Source: JAIQFF01 sp963788505
GTDB lineage: Bacteria; Acidobacteriota; Terriglobia; Terriglobales; Acidobacteriaceae
DNA length: 64,000 bases
NCBI GenBank assembly: GCA_963788505.1
Contig: CAWBGY010000011.1
Span: 62,001-126,000 of the forward strand
Direction: 5' to 3'
Numbering within the stretch: position 1 is the first letter of the stretch; each line of letters opens with the position of its first letter. Below are positions 45,900 to 55,183 of this stretch, piece by piece. The position numbers and the translations under genes are program-made. The notes below the pieces were generated by a model. That model worked only from the letters and a program-made list of their open reading frames with translations, was not told where the DNA came from and made no database searches.

Positions 45900-45996
45900 G
45901 CGATAGGCTGCAACTTCTCCCCTCGAAAACGCAGCTGTAGTTGCGCCGCATTTCGCAAGACCGAATTTATCTGATAGGCAGATAGGAGATCGAGGT

Positions 45997-47712
45997 ATGT
46001 CTCAACGGCTGGGTGATCTTCTTGTCAAAGAGAAGGTCATCACCAGGGAACAGTTGGAGCAGGCGACCAAGGTCCAGAAAGAGACCAACGTTCGTCTGGG
46101 CTCGGCTTTGGTCAAGCTGGGCTTCCTCACCGATGAGGATGTCACCAACTTTCTCTCCCGCCAGTACGGCGTGCCGGCCATCAATCTCTCCTACTTTGAA
46201 ATTGATCCCTCCGTCGTAAAGCTGATCCCGTTCGAGACCGCGAAGCGTTACCAGATTCTGCCCCTGAGCCGCGTGGGAGCTTCGCTGACCATCGCCATGG
46301 TGGACCCGACCAACGTCTTTGCCATGGACGATATCAAGTTCATGACCGGCTTCAACATCGAGCCGGTGGTGGCGTCCGAAAGTTCCATCCTCGAAGGCAT
46401 CGAGAAGGCCTACGGCACGACGCAGCAGGAAGATCTGGAACAGGTCATGCAGTCCATGACCGAGATCGGCGATGCTGACGTCGAACTGCAGGCGGAAGAA
46501 ACCGAGATGGAAGCGGCCGACCTGGAGCGGGCGGCCGATGAAGCGCCCATCGTGAAACTGGTCAACCTGGTGTTGACCGACGCGGTGAAGCGGGGGGCCA
46601 GCGACATCCACATGGAACCGTACGAAAAGGAATTCCGTGTGCGCTTCCGCATTGACGGTGTGCTGCAGAGCATCATGTCGCCGCCGCTGAAGTTGAAGGA
46701 CGCCATCACCTCGCGCGTGAAGATCATGGCCAAGCTGGACATCAGCGAAAAGCGTCTGCCGCAGGACGGCCGCATCATGCTGAAGATGAGCCTGGGCGGG
46801 CGCAAGAAGCAGCTCGATTTCCGCGTCAGCACACTTCCTACGCTGTGGGGCGAAAAGATCGTCATGCGGTTGCTGGATAAAGAAAACCTGCGCCTCGACA
46901 TGACCAAGCTCGGTTTCGAGCAGGAGTCTCTGACCAAGTTCGAGAAAGCCATTCTCAAGCCCTACGGCATGGTGCTGGTGACCGGCCCCACGGGATCGGG
47001 CAAGACCAACACTCTGTATTCGTCCATCGCGCGCCTGAACACGCCCGACACCAACATCATGACCGCCGAAGATCCGGTCGAGTTTCAGCTGGCCGGAGTC
47101 AACCAGGTGCAGATGAAGGAACAGATCGGGTTGAATTTCGCGGCCGCGCTGCGCGCCTTCCTGCGGCAGGATCCGAACATCATCCTGGTGGGCGAAATCC
47201 GCGACTTTGAAACCGCTGAAATTGCCATCAAGGCCGCTCTCACGGGTCACCTGGTGCTGTCCACGTTGCACACCAACGGCGCGCCGGAAACCATTACCCG
47301 CTTGATGAACATGGGTATTGAACCCTTTCTGGTCGCGACTTCTGTCCACCTCATTTGCGCCCAAAGGTTGGTGCGCCGCATTTGCCGTGAATGCACCGAA
47401 GTGGTGGACATGCCCGTGCAGGCGCTGATCGAGGAAGGCTATACCCCGGAAGAAGCCAAGACGGTCAAAATCCAGAAGGGCAAGGGCTGCGGCACCTGTA
47501 ACAACACCGGGTACAAGGGCCGTACCGGCTTGTACGAAGTGATGGAAGTGGATGACGAGATCAAGGAGCTGGTCCTGGTGGGCGCTTCCGCGCTGGAATT
47601 GAAGAAAAAGGCCATCGAGCGGGGCATGATCACGCTGCGCCGCAGCGGGCTGATTAAAGTTGCCGCGGGCCAGACCACGCTGGAAGAAGTGGCACGCGAA
47701 ACCATTCATTAG
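45997..47712 (+). CDS. pilB: Type IV pilus assembly ATPase PilB
   Basis: PilB powers pilus extension at the inner membrane. The 571-residue protein has an N-terminal MshEN/GspE-N domain (RLGDLLVKEKVITREQLEQA; FLTDEDVTNFLSRQYGVP), then the secretion ATPase with Walker A VTGPTGSGKTNTLYSS, Asp box MTAEDPVEFQL, Walker B IILVGEIRDFETAE and His box STLHTNGAPETITRL. The tetracysteine zinc site is RRICRECTEV ... GCGTCNNTG. The start is ATG 45997 behind GGAGATCGAGGT. pilT follows after 25 bases. Confidence 0.97.
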   Translation: MSQRLGDLLVKEKVITREQLEQATKVQKETNVRLGSALVKLGFLTDEDVTNFLSRQYGVPAINLSYFEIDPSVVKLIPFETAKRYQILPLSRVGASLTIAMVDPTNVFAMDDIKFMTGFNIEPVVASESSILEGIEKAYGTTQQEDLEQVMQSMTEIGDADVELQAEETEMEAADLERAADEAPIVKLVNLVLTDAVKRGASDIHMEPYEKEFRVRFRIDGVLQSIMSPPLKLKDAITSRVKIMAKLDISEKRLPQDGRIMLKMSLGGRKKQLDFRVSTLPTLWGEKIVMRLLDKENLRLDMTKLGFEQESLTKFEKAILKPYGMVLVTGPTGSGKTNTLYSSIARLNTPDTNIMTAEDPVEFQLAGVNQVQMKEQIGLNFAAALRAFLRQDPNIILVGEIRDFETAEIAIKAALTGHLVLSTLHTNGAPETITRLMNMGIEPFLVATSVHLICAQRLVRRICRECTEVVDMPVQALIEEGYTPEEAKTVKIQKGKGCGTCNNTGYKGRTGLYEVMEVDDEIKELVLVGASALELKKKAIERGMITLRRSGLIKVAAGQTTLEEVARETIH

Positions 47713-47737
47713 AGTTCAGGAAGGAAAGGGAAAAACT

Positions 47738-48862
47738 ATGTCGCTCTCGTTAAGTGATCTGTTGAAAAGGCTGCTGGAGATGGGGGGAAGCGACCTCCAC
47801 ATCACCACCAACTCACCGCCGCAGATTCGGGTGCACGGCCATCTGGTCCCGCTCGACCTGCCGCAGTTGACGCCGGCCGAAACCAAGCAACTGGCCTACA
47901 GCGTCATGACCGACTCGCAGAAGCACCGCTTCGAAGAAAACCTCGAGCTGGACTTCTCTTTCGGTCTGAAGGGTCTGGCCCGGTTCCGCGCCAATACTTT
48001 CAACCAGCGCGGCGCCACCTCGGCTGTCTTTCGGCTGATTCCCTTCGAGATCAAGTCCTTCAACCAGTTGGGACTTCCCGCTATCGTGACCAAGTTGTGC
48101 GACAAGCCGCGCGGCCTGGTGCTGGTGACGGGCCCGACAGGGTCGGGCAAATCGACGACTCTGGCCGCCATGATCGACAAGATCAACAGCGAGCGGCATG
48201 ACCACATCCTCACCATCGAGGACCCCATCGAATTCGTGCACATGAACAAGAATTGCGTGGTCAACCAGCGCGAGTTGCATGCGGACACCAAGAGCTTTGG
48301 CGACGCGTTGCGCGCCGCCCTCCGTGAAGACCCGGACGTCGTGCTGATCGGCGAAATGCGCGATCTGGAGACCATCGAATCGGCATTGCGTATCGCTGAA
48401 ACCGGCCACCTTACGTTCGGCACGCTGCACACCAACTCGGCGTCCTCGACCATCAACCGGATTATTGACGTGTTTCCCGCTCACCAGCAGCCCCAGATCC
48501 GGGCCCAGCTGTCGCTGGTGCTGGAAGGCATCATGTGCCAAAGCCTGCTGCCCACGTCGGACGGCAAGGGCCGGGCCATGTGTATGGAGATCATGGTTCC
48601 CAATGCAGCCATCCGCAACCTGATCCGCGAAGACAAGATCCATCAGATCTACTCTTCCATGCAATCCGGTCAGGATAAGTTCGGAATGCAGACGTTTAAC
48701 CAGGCGCTGGCCACTGCGTACTTCCAGAAACAGATCACTCTGGAAGTGGCGATGGCGCGCTCCAGCAACACTGACGAGTTGACGGAAATGATCAACCGTG
48801 GCGCGGGCTTGAATCGTAATCAGGCCGCCATGGCGAAAGGTGCCGCACCCAGCAAGCGCTGA
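47738..48862 (+). CDS. pilT: Pilus retraction ATPase PilT
   Basis: PilT depolymerises the pilus for twitching. The start is ATG 47738 with GGAAAGG upstream (MSLSLSDLLKRLLEMGGSDLHI). Walker A is GPTGSGKSTTLAAM, Walker B PDVVLIGEMRDLETIE, and the C-terminal AIRNLIREDKIHQIYSSMQS motif needed for retraction is intact. The length of 374 residues is typical. Confidence 0.97.
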   Translation: MSLSLSDLLKRLLEMGGSDLHITTNSPPQIRVHGHLVPLDLPQLTPAETKQLAYSVMTDSQKHRFEENLELDFSFGLKGLARFRANTFNQRGATSAVFRLIPFEIKSFNQLGLPAIVTKLCDKPRGLVLVTGPTGSGKSTTLAAMIDKINSERHDHILTIEDPIEFVHMNKNCVVNQRELHADTKSFGDALRAALREDPDVVLIGEMRDLETIESALRIAETGHLTFGTLHTNSASSTINRIIDVFPAHQQPQIRAQLSLVLEGIMCQSLLPTSDGKGRAMCMEIMVPNAAIRNLIREDKIHQIYSSMQSGQDKFGMQTFNQALATAYFQKQITLEVAMARSSNTDELTEMINRGAGLNRNQAAMAKGAAPSKR

Positions 48863-48995
48863 GCAGCATGACGCGGGTTAGGAATTAGCCGTCTCTCCCG
48901 CCGGTAGCGGTAGAGACGAACGCAAGGAATCGCGGTTCCGGACGCAGAACGACGCGCACCGGGGAAGAGAGATTTGCAGCGAGGAGACGTTTACC

Positions 48996-50204
48996 ATGCC
49001 AGTTTTCACATTTTCAGGGAAGAATGCATCCGGGGCGAAAGTCAGTGGCGAGCGGACCGCCGCCAACAAACAGGTGCTCACCAACCAGTTGCGGCGGGAG
49101 CACATCACCCCAGGACCCATCCGGGAAAAGGGAAAAGAATTTGTCATGCCGACGTTCGGCCTGAACAACGTCAAGACCAAAGACATTGCCATTTTCTTCC
49201 GCCAGTTCTCGGTCATGATCGACGCCGGGCTGCCCCTGGTGCAGTGTCTGGAAATTCTGGCCGCCAACCAGGAAAACCCGGCTTTCCAGAAGACCCTGAC
49301 GGGCGTGCGCACCACGGTCGAAGGCGGCGCCACCCTGGCCAACGCCATGAAGCTCTTTCCCAAGATCTTCGACGACCTCACCACCAACATGATCGAAGCC
49401 GGCGAAACCGGCGGTATTCTGGACATCATCCTGCAGCGTCTCGCGATCTATATCGAGAAGGCGGTCAGGTTGCGGGCGGCCGTCAAGTCAGCCCTGATCT
49501 ATCCCGTCTCGGTGGTCAGCTTGGCGTTCCTGATCGTAGGCGCGCTGCTGAAGTGGGTCGTTCCGATTTTCTCCAACTTGTTTATCGGCCTGGGTGTGGC
49601 CTTACCGTTACCTACTCGGATCGTGATGGGGCTGAGCGCGTTTGTGGGGCAATTCTGGTGGTTTTTCATCATTGGCATTGTCGGCCTGGTTTTCGGTCTC
49701 AAGCAGATTCGCAAGAACCCCAAAGGCCGCTACGCCTTCGACTACTGCCTGCTGAAGCTGCCCATTCTGGGTGTGCTGCTGCGCAAGATCGCAGTGGCGC
49801 GCTTTACCCGGACGTTGGGTACTTTGATCACCTCCGGCGTACCCATCCTGGAGGGCTTGAGCATTACGGCCCGGACCTCGGGGAACGCCGTGCTGGAAGA
49901 GGCATTGATGAAAGTGCGCAAGGCCATCGAAGAAGGCCGCACCATCGTGGATCCGCTGCGGGAATCGGGAGTATTCCCCAACATGGTGACCCAGATGATC
50001 GGCGTCGGCGAGGCTACGGGCGCGATGGACGCCATGCTGCAAAAAATTGCCGACTTCTACGAAGACGAAGTCGACTCCGCCACCAAAGACATGCTGGCCA
50101 TGCTGGAACCGGTCATTATCGGTCTGTTGGGCATCATGATCGGCGGCATCGTTATTTCGCTCTACATGCCGCTGTTCGCGATGATCGCCAAACTGGCGGG
50201 CTGA
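48996..50204 (+). CDS. pilC: Type IV pilus inner-membrane platform protein PilC
   Basis: PilC is the polytopic platform on which PilB and PilT act. The 402-residue protein has two GspF/PilC repeats (DIAIFFRQFSVMIDAGLPLVQCLEIL; KIAVARFTRTLGTLITSGVPILEGL), each followed by helices, with the last helix at the C-terminus (VIIGLLGIMIGGIVISLYMPLF). The start is ATG 48996 (MPVFTFSGKNASGAKVSGER). The pilin gene is not in the window. Confidence 0.96.
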   Translation: MPVFTFSGKNASGAKVSGERTAANKQVLTNQLRREHITPGPIREKGKEFVMPTFGLNNVKTKDIAIFFRQFSVMIDAGLPLVQCLEILAANQENPAFQKTLTGVRTTVEGGATLANAMKLFPKIFDDLTTNMIEAGETGGILDIILQRLAIYIEKAVRLRAAVKSALIYPVSVVSLAFLIVGALLKWVVPIFSNLFIGLGVALPLPTRIVMGLSAFVGQFWWFFIIGIVGLVFGLKQIRKNPKGRYAFDYCLLKLPILGVLLRKIAVARFTRTLGTLITSGVPILEGLSITARTSGNAVLEEALMKVRKAIEEGRTIVDPLRESGVFPNMVTQMIGVGEATGAMDAMLQKIADFYEDEVDSATKDMLAMLEPVIIGLLGIMIGGIVISLYMPLFAMIAKLAG

Positions 50205-50212
50205 GTACAAGA

Positions 50213-50280
50213 GCAGTCGTCAGTCGTCGGTCGTCGGTCGTCAGCTCTTTTTAACGACTGAAGACTGACGACTGACGACT
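50213..50280. repeat. Family G inverted repeat after pilC
   Basis: AGTCGTCAGTCGTCGG-type runs are followed, after CTCTTTTTAA, by the complement GACTGACGACTGACGACT. The transcript would form a long hairpin between pilC and pilS, possibly separating their expression. Confidence 0.75.
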
Positions 50281-50302
50281 AGCACAGGGACTTGGATCTC
50301 GC

Positions 50303-52012
50303 ATGCAATCCATTTTTGATGAGCGGCTTTGGCTGGCCTGGCTGGTCAAGGTTCGAATCATTATTCTGACAGTTCTGCTGGGAATCGAGCTGGCCATCGC
50401 CCGGCTCACTCCCAATCCGTTTCCTCTGCGCTTGTTCGTCGATGTCATTCTGCTCTGGTATGCCCTTTCGGTCTTCTACCTGCTTCTGCTTTCTTTCTGG
50501 GAGGAGCGCCGCATTCAGTCGCTGCTGCAAATCATCACTGACCTCATCATGGTCACGCTGTTGGTATATGCCACCGGCGGCGTGGACAGTTCGCTGAACT
50601 TCTTTTATCCCCTCGTCATTATCGTGGCTTGTATCCTGTTGCCGCGGGTCTGGGCGTATCTGACCGGGGCACTGGCATTCATCCTGTATGTCGCGGTTCT
50701 CGAGCTGACCTATTTCCAGGTCATTCCTTCGTATTCCGCTACGCATCCCGGGCTGGGCGCGCTCCAGGCCATCATTTTCGTCAACCTGTTCGGCTACCTG
50801 GCGGTAGCCTATCTGGCGGGACTGCTGGCCGCGAAGTTGCGTCAGGTCGACGTAAAGCTGAAGTTCACCAGTGGAGCGCTGGAAGATCTGCAGGCGCTGC
50901 ACGAAAATATTATTCAGTCCATCAGCGGCGGGCTGATCACCACCGGGCTCGACGGCTACGTCACGCTGGCGAACACCGCGGCGCAGACGTTGTTTGAGCG
51001 CTCGGAAGCAGATTTCCTGGGCCAGCCCGTCGGCCAGCTCTTCCTGGACCCGTTGCCCACCGTCGATTCGGAACGCGCCCATGGAGAAGTGCGCTTTGTG
51101 GCCTCGAACGGCTTCTGCAAAACTTTTCGGGTCATGGCGACTGCTCTTGCCGTCCCCGGCCGGAAGACGATTGGCTACGTCTACACCTTCGATGACTTGA
51201 CCGAGATCCGGCGCCTGGAGCGGGACCTGCGCATTCAGGACCGCCTGGCCGCCGTGGGACGGCTGGCCGCGGCCATCGCCCATGAGATCCGCAATCCGCT
51301 GACTTCGATTGCCGGCTCCGTGAGCATGCTCTCCGAAATTGCCGACCTGAGCGACGAGCATCGGCAACTGCTGCAAATCGTGACTCGGGAGTCAGAACGG
51401 CTGAACGGCATCATTACCGATTTTCTGGCCTATTCCCGGGGCAAACAATATCAATTCGCCGCGGTCGACCTCTTGCCCCTGCTCGAAGACACGCTGACCT
51501 TGCTGGAGCACCGGATGGTGGCGCAGAACACGGGCATCCGCATCGAACGGAACTACCAGTCCAAAGCAGCCTTCGCCATGGCCGACGGCGGCAAGATCAA
51601 GCAGGTGTTCTGGAATTTCTGCGAAAACGCGGTCCGCGCCATGCACTCGGGCGGAGTTCTCAGCGTTTCCCTGGAGCAGACCGGCGACGATTGGCAAATC
51701 AACTTTGCCGATACCGGTCCGGGCATGAGCCGGCAACTGGTGGAAAAAATCTTCGAGCCCTTCCAGTCCCAGTTTGAAGGCGGCACCGGACTGGGTTTGG
51801 CCATCGTTTATCAGATCGTCCAGGCCCATGAAGGCAAGGTCTGGGCGCGTTCCAGAATCGGAGAGGGAAGCGTCTTTGTTCTCCGGCTGCGCCGGGTGGC
51901 GGCGGCCGAGGACATGCCGGGGAAGCGGCCGGTCGCCAAACCGCAACTCCTTCCCGAACCAGGGGAAACCGTCGCCACCGCAGGCGGGATGCGAGGTCGA
52001 GCGCATGGGTAA
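50303..52012 (+). CDS. pilS: PilS-like sensor histidine kinase
   Basis: The 569-residue protein has six N-terminal membrane helices (residues ~10-175), a PAS domain (NIIQSISGGLITTGLDGYVTLAN), HisKA with the phosphorylated His in AAIAHEIRNPLTSIAGSVSML, and HATPase (VFWNFCENAVRAM; ADTGPGMSRQLVEKIFEPF; GGTGLGLAIVYQIV). This is the PilS architecture, which senses pilin levels in the membrane in Pseudomonas. It lies directly after pilBTC and overlaps pilR by 8 bases (stop TAA 52010-52012, next ATG 52005), so the pair is translationally coupled. Confidence 0.93.
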   Translation: MQSIFDERLWLAWLVKVRIIILTVLLGIELAIARLTPNPFPLRLFVDVILLWYALSVFYLLLLSFWEERRIQSLLQIITDLIMVTLLVYATGGVDSSLNFFYPLVIIVACILLPRVWAYLTGALAFILYVAVLELTYFQVIPSYSATHPGLGALQAIIFVNLFGYLAVAYLAGLLAAKLRQVDVKLKFTSGALEDLQALHENIIQSISGGLITTGLDGYVTLANTAAQTLFERSEADFLGQPVGQLFLDPLPTVDSERAHGEVRFVASNGFCKTFRVMATALAVPGRKTIGYVYTFDDLTEIRRLERDLRIQDRLAAVGRLAAAIAHEIRNPLTSIAGSVSMLSEIADLSDEHRQLLQIVTRESERLNGIITDFLAYSRGKQYQFAAVDLLPLLEDTLTLLEHRMVAQNTGIRIERNYQSKAAFAMADGGKIKQVFWNFCENAVRAMHSGGVLSVSLEQTGDDWQINFADTGPGMSRQLVEKIFEPFQSQFEGGTGLGLAIVYQIVQAHEGKVWARSRIGEGSVFVLRLRRVAAAEDMPGKRPVAKPQLLPEPGETVATAGGMRGRAHG

Positions 52013-53392
52013 CATTCTGGTTTGCGATGACGAGCGCTCCATCTGCGAAATGCTGGATATTGCCCTGCGCCGCGACGGCCACAAGGTCGAGACTGTAAAA
52101 TCCGGAGAGGACGCAAAGAAGAAGCTCGACAGCGCCCTGTACGACGTGGTCGTCACCGATATCAAGATGCCAAATACCGACGGCATCGAAGTGCTGCGCT
52201 ACGCCCATCAGGTTTCACCCGATACCGCGGTCATTCTGATCACCGCAGTAGACGACTATGAGGCCGCGGTGGAAGCGGTCAAGGCGGGCGGGGCCACCGA
52301 TTACATCCGCAAGTCCCCGGGCCTGGTGGACGAAATCAAGATTGCCATCAATCGCGCCCTGGAAAAGATGACCTTGAGCCGGCAGAACTTTGCCTTCAAA
52401 CGGGATGCGGCTACCCGCAACTCGCTGGGCAACATCGTGGGTGCCAGCCCCGCCATGGAAAAGCTAAAACAGACGATTCGGACCGTGGCCTCCACCCAAA
52501 GTACGATCTTGATCTACGGCGAGAGCGGCACCGGCAAAGAGCTGGTGGCGCGGGCGGTACACGTATGTTCACCCCGTGCCAGCGAACCCTTCGTTTCGAT
52601 CAACTGCGGGGCCTTTCCGGAAACCCTGTTGGAAAGCGAATTGTTCGGCTACGTGAAAGGCGCCTTCACCGGAGCCAATCAGAATAAACGGGGCTTGTTT
52701 GAGGTGGCGGACCACGGAACCATTTTTCTTGACGAGATCAGTGAAATGACGCTGACCATGCAGGTCAAGCTGCTGCGGGTGCTGCAGGAGCGCAGCGTGC
52801 GGCCGGTAGGAGGCACCACCGAGATTCCCATCGACGTGCGCGTGATTGCCGCCACCAACCGCGATCTCGACAAGCAGGTGGCCGAAAATACCTTTCGCGA
52901 AGACCTGTATTACCGGTTGAGCGTGATCCCGGTATCGGTGCCGCCGCTGCGGGAACGCCGCGACGACATCCCGCTGCTGGTCAATCACTTCCTCAAGAAA
53001 TATGCCCCTGCGGCCGGTAAAAGCATTTTGCGAGTGAATCCTCAATCGCTGGGCGGCCTCTGCGGCTATGACTGGCCGGGCAATGTGCGCCAGCTGGAAA
53101 ATACCATCGAGCGGGCGGTTGCGTTGGAGACAGAAGAAGAGCTCAATGTCGAACTTCCCGCCGAACGGTCGAAAGCACGGGCGGCGGCAGCCGGTGTCGG
53201 GATAGCGGCGGACCGGGTTCCAGCTCGGTCTTGCCTGAGGGTGTAGACATGGAGAAGTACGTTGCCGACATTGAGCGCTCGCTCCTGCTGGCGGCCTTGG
53301 CTCAATCGAATGGGGTGCAGACCCGGGCCGCAGAAGTGCTGAAGATTTCGTATCGCTCGTTCCGGCATCTGGCCAAGAAGTACGAACTTTAG
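52005..53392 (+). CDS. pilR: PilR-like sigma54 response regulator, frameshifted before the HTH
   Basis: The start is ATG 52005 (MGNILVCDDERSICEMLD). The receiver has phosphoacceptor Asp in VVVTDIKMPNTDGIE. The AAA+ domain has Walker A YGESGTGKELVARAVH, an intact GAFTGA loop (GYVKGAFTGANQNKRG) and FLDEISEMTL, so it can contact sigma54. As read it stops at 53246. A one-base shift near 53200 restores VLPEGVDMEKYVADIERSLL and the Fis-like HTH AAEVLKISYRSFRHLAKKY with a stop at 53390-53392. PilR activates pilin transcription from a sigma54 promoter. Confidence 0.92.
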
Positions 53393-53450
53393 TCGTCGGA
53401 CGTCAGTCTTCAGCCACTCTCTGACGACATATGACGGACGACTAACGACT
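53391..53450. repeat. Family G inverted repeat after pilR
   Basis: AGTCGTCGGACGTCAGTC and the complement GACGGACGACTAACGACT form a hairpin between the convergent stops of pilR and the TPR gene; it may act as a bidirectional transcription barrier. Confidence 0.7.
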
Positions 53451-53791
53451 GCCCTTCAGTTGCTGCTTCCATCCCAGAATTCTGGCTTTGTTGGCCTCGG
53501 CTTCGGCCTCCGGAATCATGCCCTTTTTCTGGTATAGGACGGACAGGCTGGTATAGGCCAGGACGTCGTCGGGATCGAGTTCGGCGATTCGTTTCGCCAC
53601 CACGATGGCTTCATCCAGGCGATTGAGGTCCTGCAGCGTGCGGGCCATGCCGTGCATGGCTTCGGTAAAAGCGGGATCGGCGGCGAGGGACTGCTGGTAT
53701 TCGGCCAGGGCACGCTCCTGTTCGCCTTCGGCGACCAGATCGAGGGCGGCGTAGTAGTGGTCTTCGGCTTTCTGGCGGGATCGTCGGCCAT
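53442..53791 (-). CDS. Small TPR protein, frameshifted near the start
   Basis: The start is ATG 53791 (MADDPA). A one-base shift near 53772 joins it to QKAEDHYYAALDLVAEGEQ, ALAEYQQSLAADPAFTEAMHG and the remaining frame (LQDLNRLDEAIVVAKRIAELDPDDVLAYTSLSVLYQKKGMIPEAEAEANKARIL in part). Together these make ~115 residues with three TPR motifs, each with the usual A/Y/P spacing. No signal peptide is seen. TPR proteins of this size are adaptor or scaffold proteins, and the position next to the pilus operon suggests but does not prove a pilus role. Confidence 0.75.
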
Positions 53792-53818
53792 GAAGCAGAA
53801 ATTTTAACAGGTCTCGGG

Positions 53819-53971
53819 AAGTCTTCAGTCGTCGGTCGTCGGTCTTCAGTCGTCAGCGAATCCCTTTGCGCCCTTTGCGGAGCTCCTTTGCGAACTTTGC
53901 GGTAAAGATCTTAACCGCAAAGTTCGCCAAGGATTCCGCAAAGGTCGCAAAGGAGGACGACTGAAGACTAG
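53819..53971. repeat. Nested G-F-F'-G' palindrome
   Basis: Outer family G arms (GTCTTCAGTCGTCGGTCGTC ... GGACGACTGAAGAC) enclose inner family F arms (CCCTTTGCGCCCTTTGCGG ... CCGCAAAGTTCGCCAAGG). The whole 150-bp stretch can fold on itself. It lies upstream of the TPR gene. Confidence 0.8.
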
Positions 53972-53995
53972 CCTACGCTATACTCAGGAACAGCG

Positions 53996-54229
53996 ATGCG
54001 CTACATGCTTCGATTTATCTGGAACGCGACCCGCGGACATCGTCTCACGCCCTGGCGCAGTCCCTATCTTCTCTGGCGGGTGGAGACCTACTGCGGGGTC
54101 AAGATGCAGCAGATCGGCTTCCTGGAATTTTGGGAGTTCATGTGGCGGGAGCGCGGCAATCTCTGGCGATTTCTGAAATGGACGGCTGAAATCGAACGCT
54201 ACGTCCATCCCAACCCGACGCACCGTTAG
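53996..54229 (+). CDS. Small Trp-rich protein of unknown function
   Basis: This 77-residue protein starts at ATG 53996. It has seven tryptophans and many aromatics (MLRFIWNATRGHRLTPWRSP; GFLEFWEFMWRERGNLWRFL) and is basic at the ends. There is no clear membrane helix, signal peptide or known domain. The amphipathic aromatic helices suggest a peripheral membrane or packing role. It is followed after ~30 bases by the convergent SAM-hydrolase gene. Coding status is supported by composition and absence of an alternative frame, not by homology. Confidence 0.6.
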   Translation: MRYMLRFIWNATRGHRLTPWRSPYLLWRVETYCGVKMQQIGFLEFWEFMWRERGNLWRFLKWTAEIERYVHPNPTHR

Positions 54230-54255
54230 ATCACAGCCCGCGCTACAGCCATCCG

Positions 54256-55143
54256 CTAGTTCCCATTGCCGACGGCGGCAGCGCCTTCCAGCGAGATGGT
54301 TACCTCGCCACCCTTGCCGGTTCCGACGATCTTGGCTGCGGAACCCCGATTGACCGCAATCTCCAGGTAGCCCATGCTGCCCAGGATGCCAAAGACCTCG
54401 CCCGGCGAACCCTCGGAGTAAGCGGGCAGGATTTCCGTAATCTCGTGCTTGCCCACGAGCATCTTGAAGGGAGCTGGTTCGGAAGCAAAAAGCATGGGAG
54501 CGTCCTGGGGCGTGATGTTGGTGATCAGATTGCCAAAGCGGTCCACTTTCAGGATCACGCCGCGCAACGTGTTGCCGTTTACCGGTTTCGGCGTGGGCGG
54601 ATTGAAGCGGACGAAATCGGAAATCTCATCGCCGAATTTTTCCGGGTCAAGCCCTTTGGCCAGCCAGGCGGCCACCGGGGCGAAAATATCGCGGGCATGG
54701 AAGGTGTTGCTCACCGGTTGTAGAGAGTAATGCTCGGCGGTGACATGACGGATGTGCAACCGCTCCTCTCGGGCGTAGACCAGAGAAAGCACGCCATTGT
54801 CCGGCGCAACAAAGTGATGCCGGTCGCTGGTCACCAGGATGGGCCGCCGCGCCGTTCCCACTCCCGGATCGACCACCACCAGATGCACGGTTCCAGAAGG
54901 GAAATAGGAATACGATTGCGCGATCGTAAGCGCGCCATCCAGCACGTCGAACGCCTGTACGGAGTGGCTGATGTCCACGATCTGGATCTCCGGAACGATG
55001 CTGAGAATTACCCCTTTGATCGTCCCCACGAAGTGATCGTTGATCCCAAAGTCGGTAGTCAGAGTGATGATCGGACGATGCGCCAATTTGTCCTCGCTGG
55101 CAGGGCAGAATTTTCCCCGGAAACCCCGAAAGTAACCTGTCAC
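54256..55143 (-). CDS. SAM hydrolase / hydroxide adenosyltransferase (DUF62 family)
   Basis: This 295-residue protein has the chlorinase/fluorinase-fold signature: IITLTTDFGINDHFVGTIKG, VHLVVVDPGVGTARRPI, VAPDNGVLSLVYA and NTFHARDIFAPVAAWLA, then a C-terminal barrel domain (GVILKVDRFGNLITNI). Members without the halide pocket hydrolyse S-adenosylmethionine to adenosine and methionine. The start ATG 55143 gives ~22 residues before the family N-terminus (HRPIITLTTDFG), so TTG near residue 20 is an alternative. It stands alone between repeats. Confidence 0.9.
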   Translation of the reverse strand: MTGYFRGFRGKFCPASEDKLAHRPIITLTTDFGINDHFVGTIKGVILSIVPEIQIVDISHSVQAFDVLDGALTIAQSYSYFPSGTVHLVVVDPGVGTARRPILVTSDRHHFVAPDNGVLSLVYAREERLHIRHVTAEHYSLQPVSNTFHARDIFAPVAAWLAKGLDPEKFGDEISDFVRFNPPTPKPVNGNTLRGVILKVDRFGNLITNITPQDAPMLFASEPAPFKMLVGKHEITEILPAYSEGSPGEVFGILGSMGYLEIAVNRGSAAKIVGTGKGGEVTISLEGAAAVGNGN

Positions 55144-55183
55144 GAGGGTGGAGTCAAGGAACCGAGGTAACGGGGAACAGTCT

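Larger units (their letters stand above)
44896..45996. other. 1.1-kb region without a convincing gene
   Basis: Small frames of 60-90 codons exist on both strands, but none has a recognisable domain or good start signal, and the longest on each strand overlap one another. The region holds direct repeat copy H2 (45112-45165), a stem-loop CCCCAGTCATTCGC...GCGAATGAATGGGG at 45224-45258, and the pilB leader with a palindrome at 45881-45899. It may be remnants of an acquired island. Confidence 0.5.

Noticed and set aside
45967..47709. A 580-codon open frame antisense to pilB
   Set aside because: It is the mirror of a GC-rich, highly conserved gene, is His/Gln/Arg-rich without any domain, and has no start signal. 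It is a codon-bias shadow.
50340..50370. GGTTCGAATC resembling a tRNA T-loop
   Set aside because: It lies within the pilS coding region and no acceptor or anticodon stems can be drawn around it.
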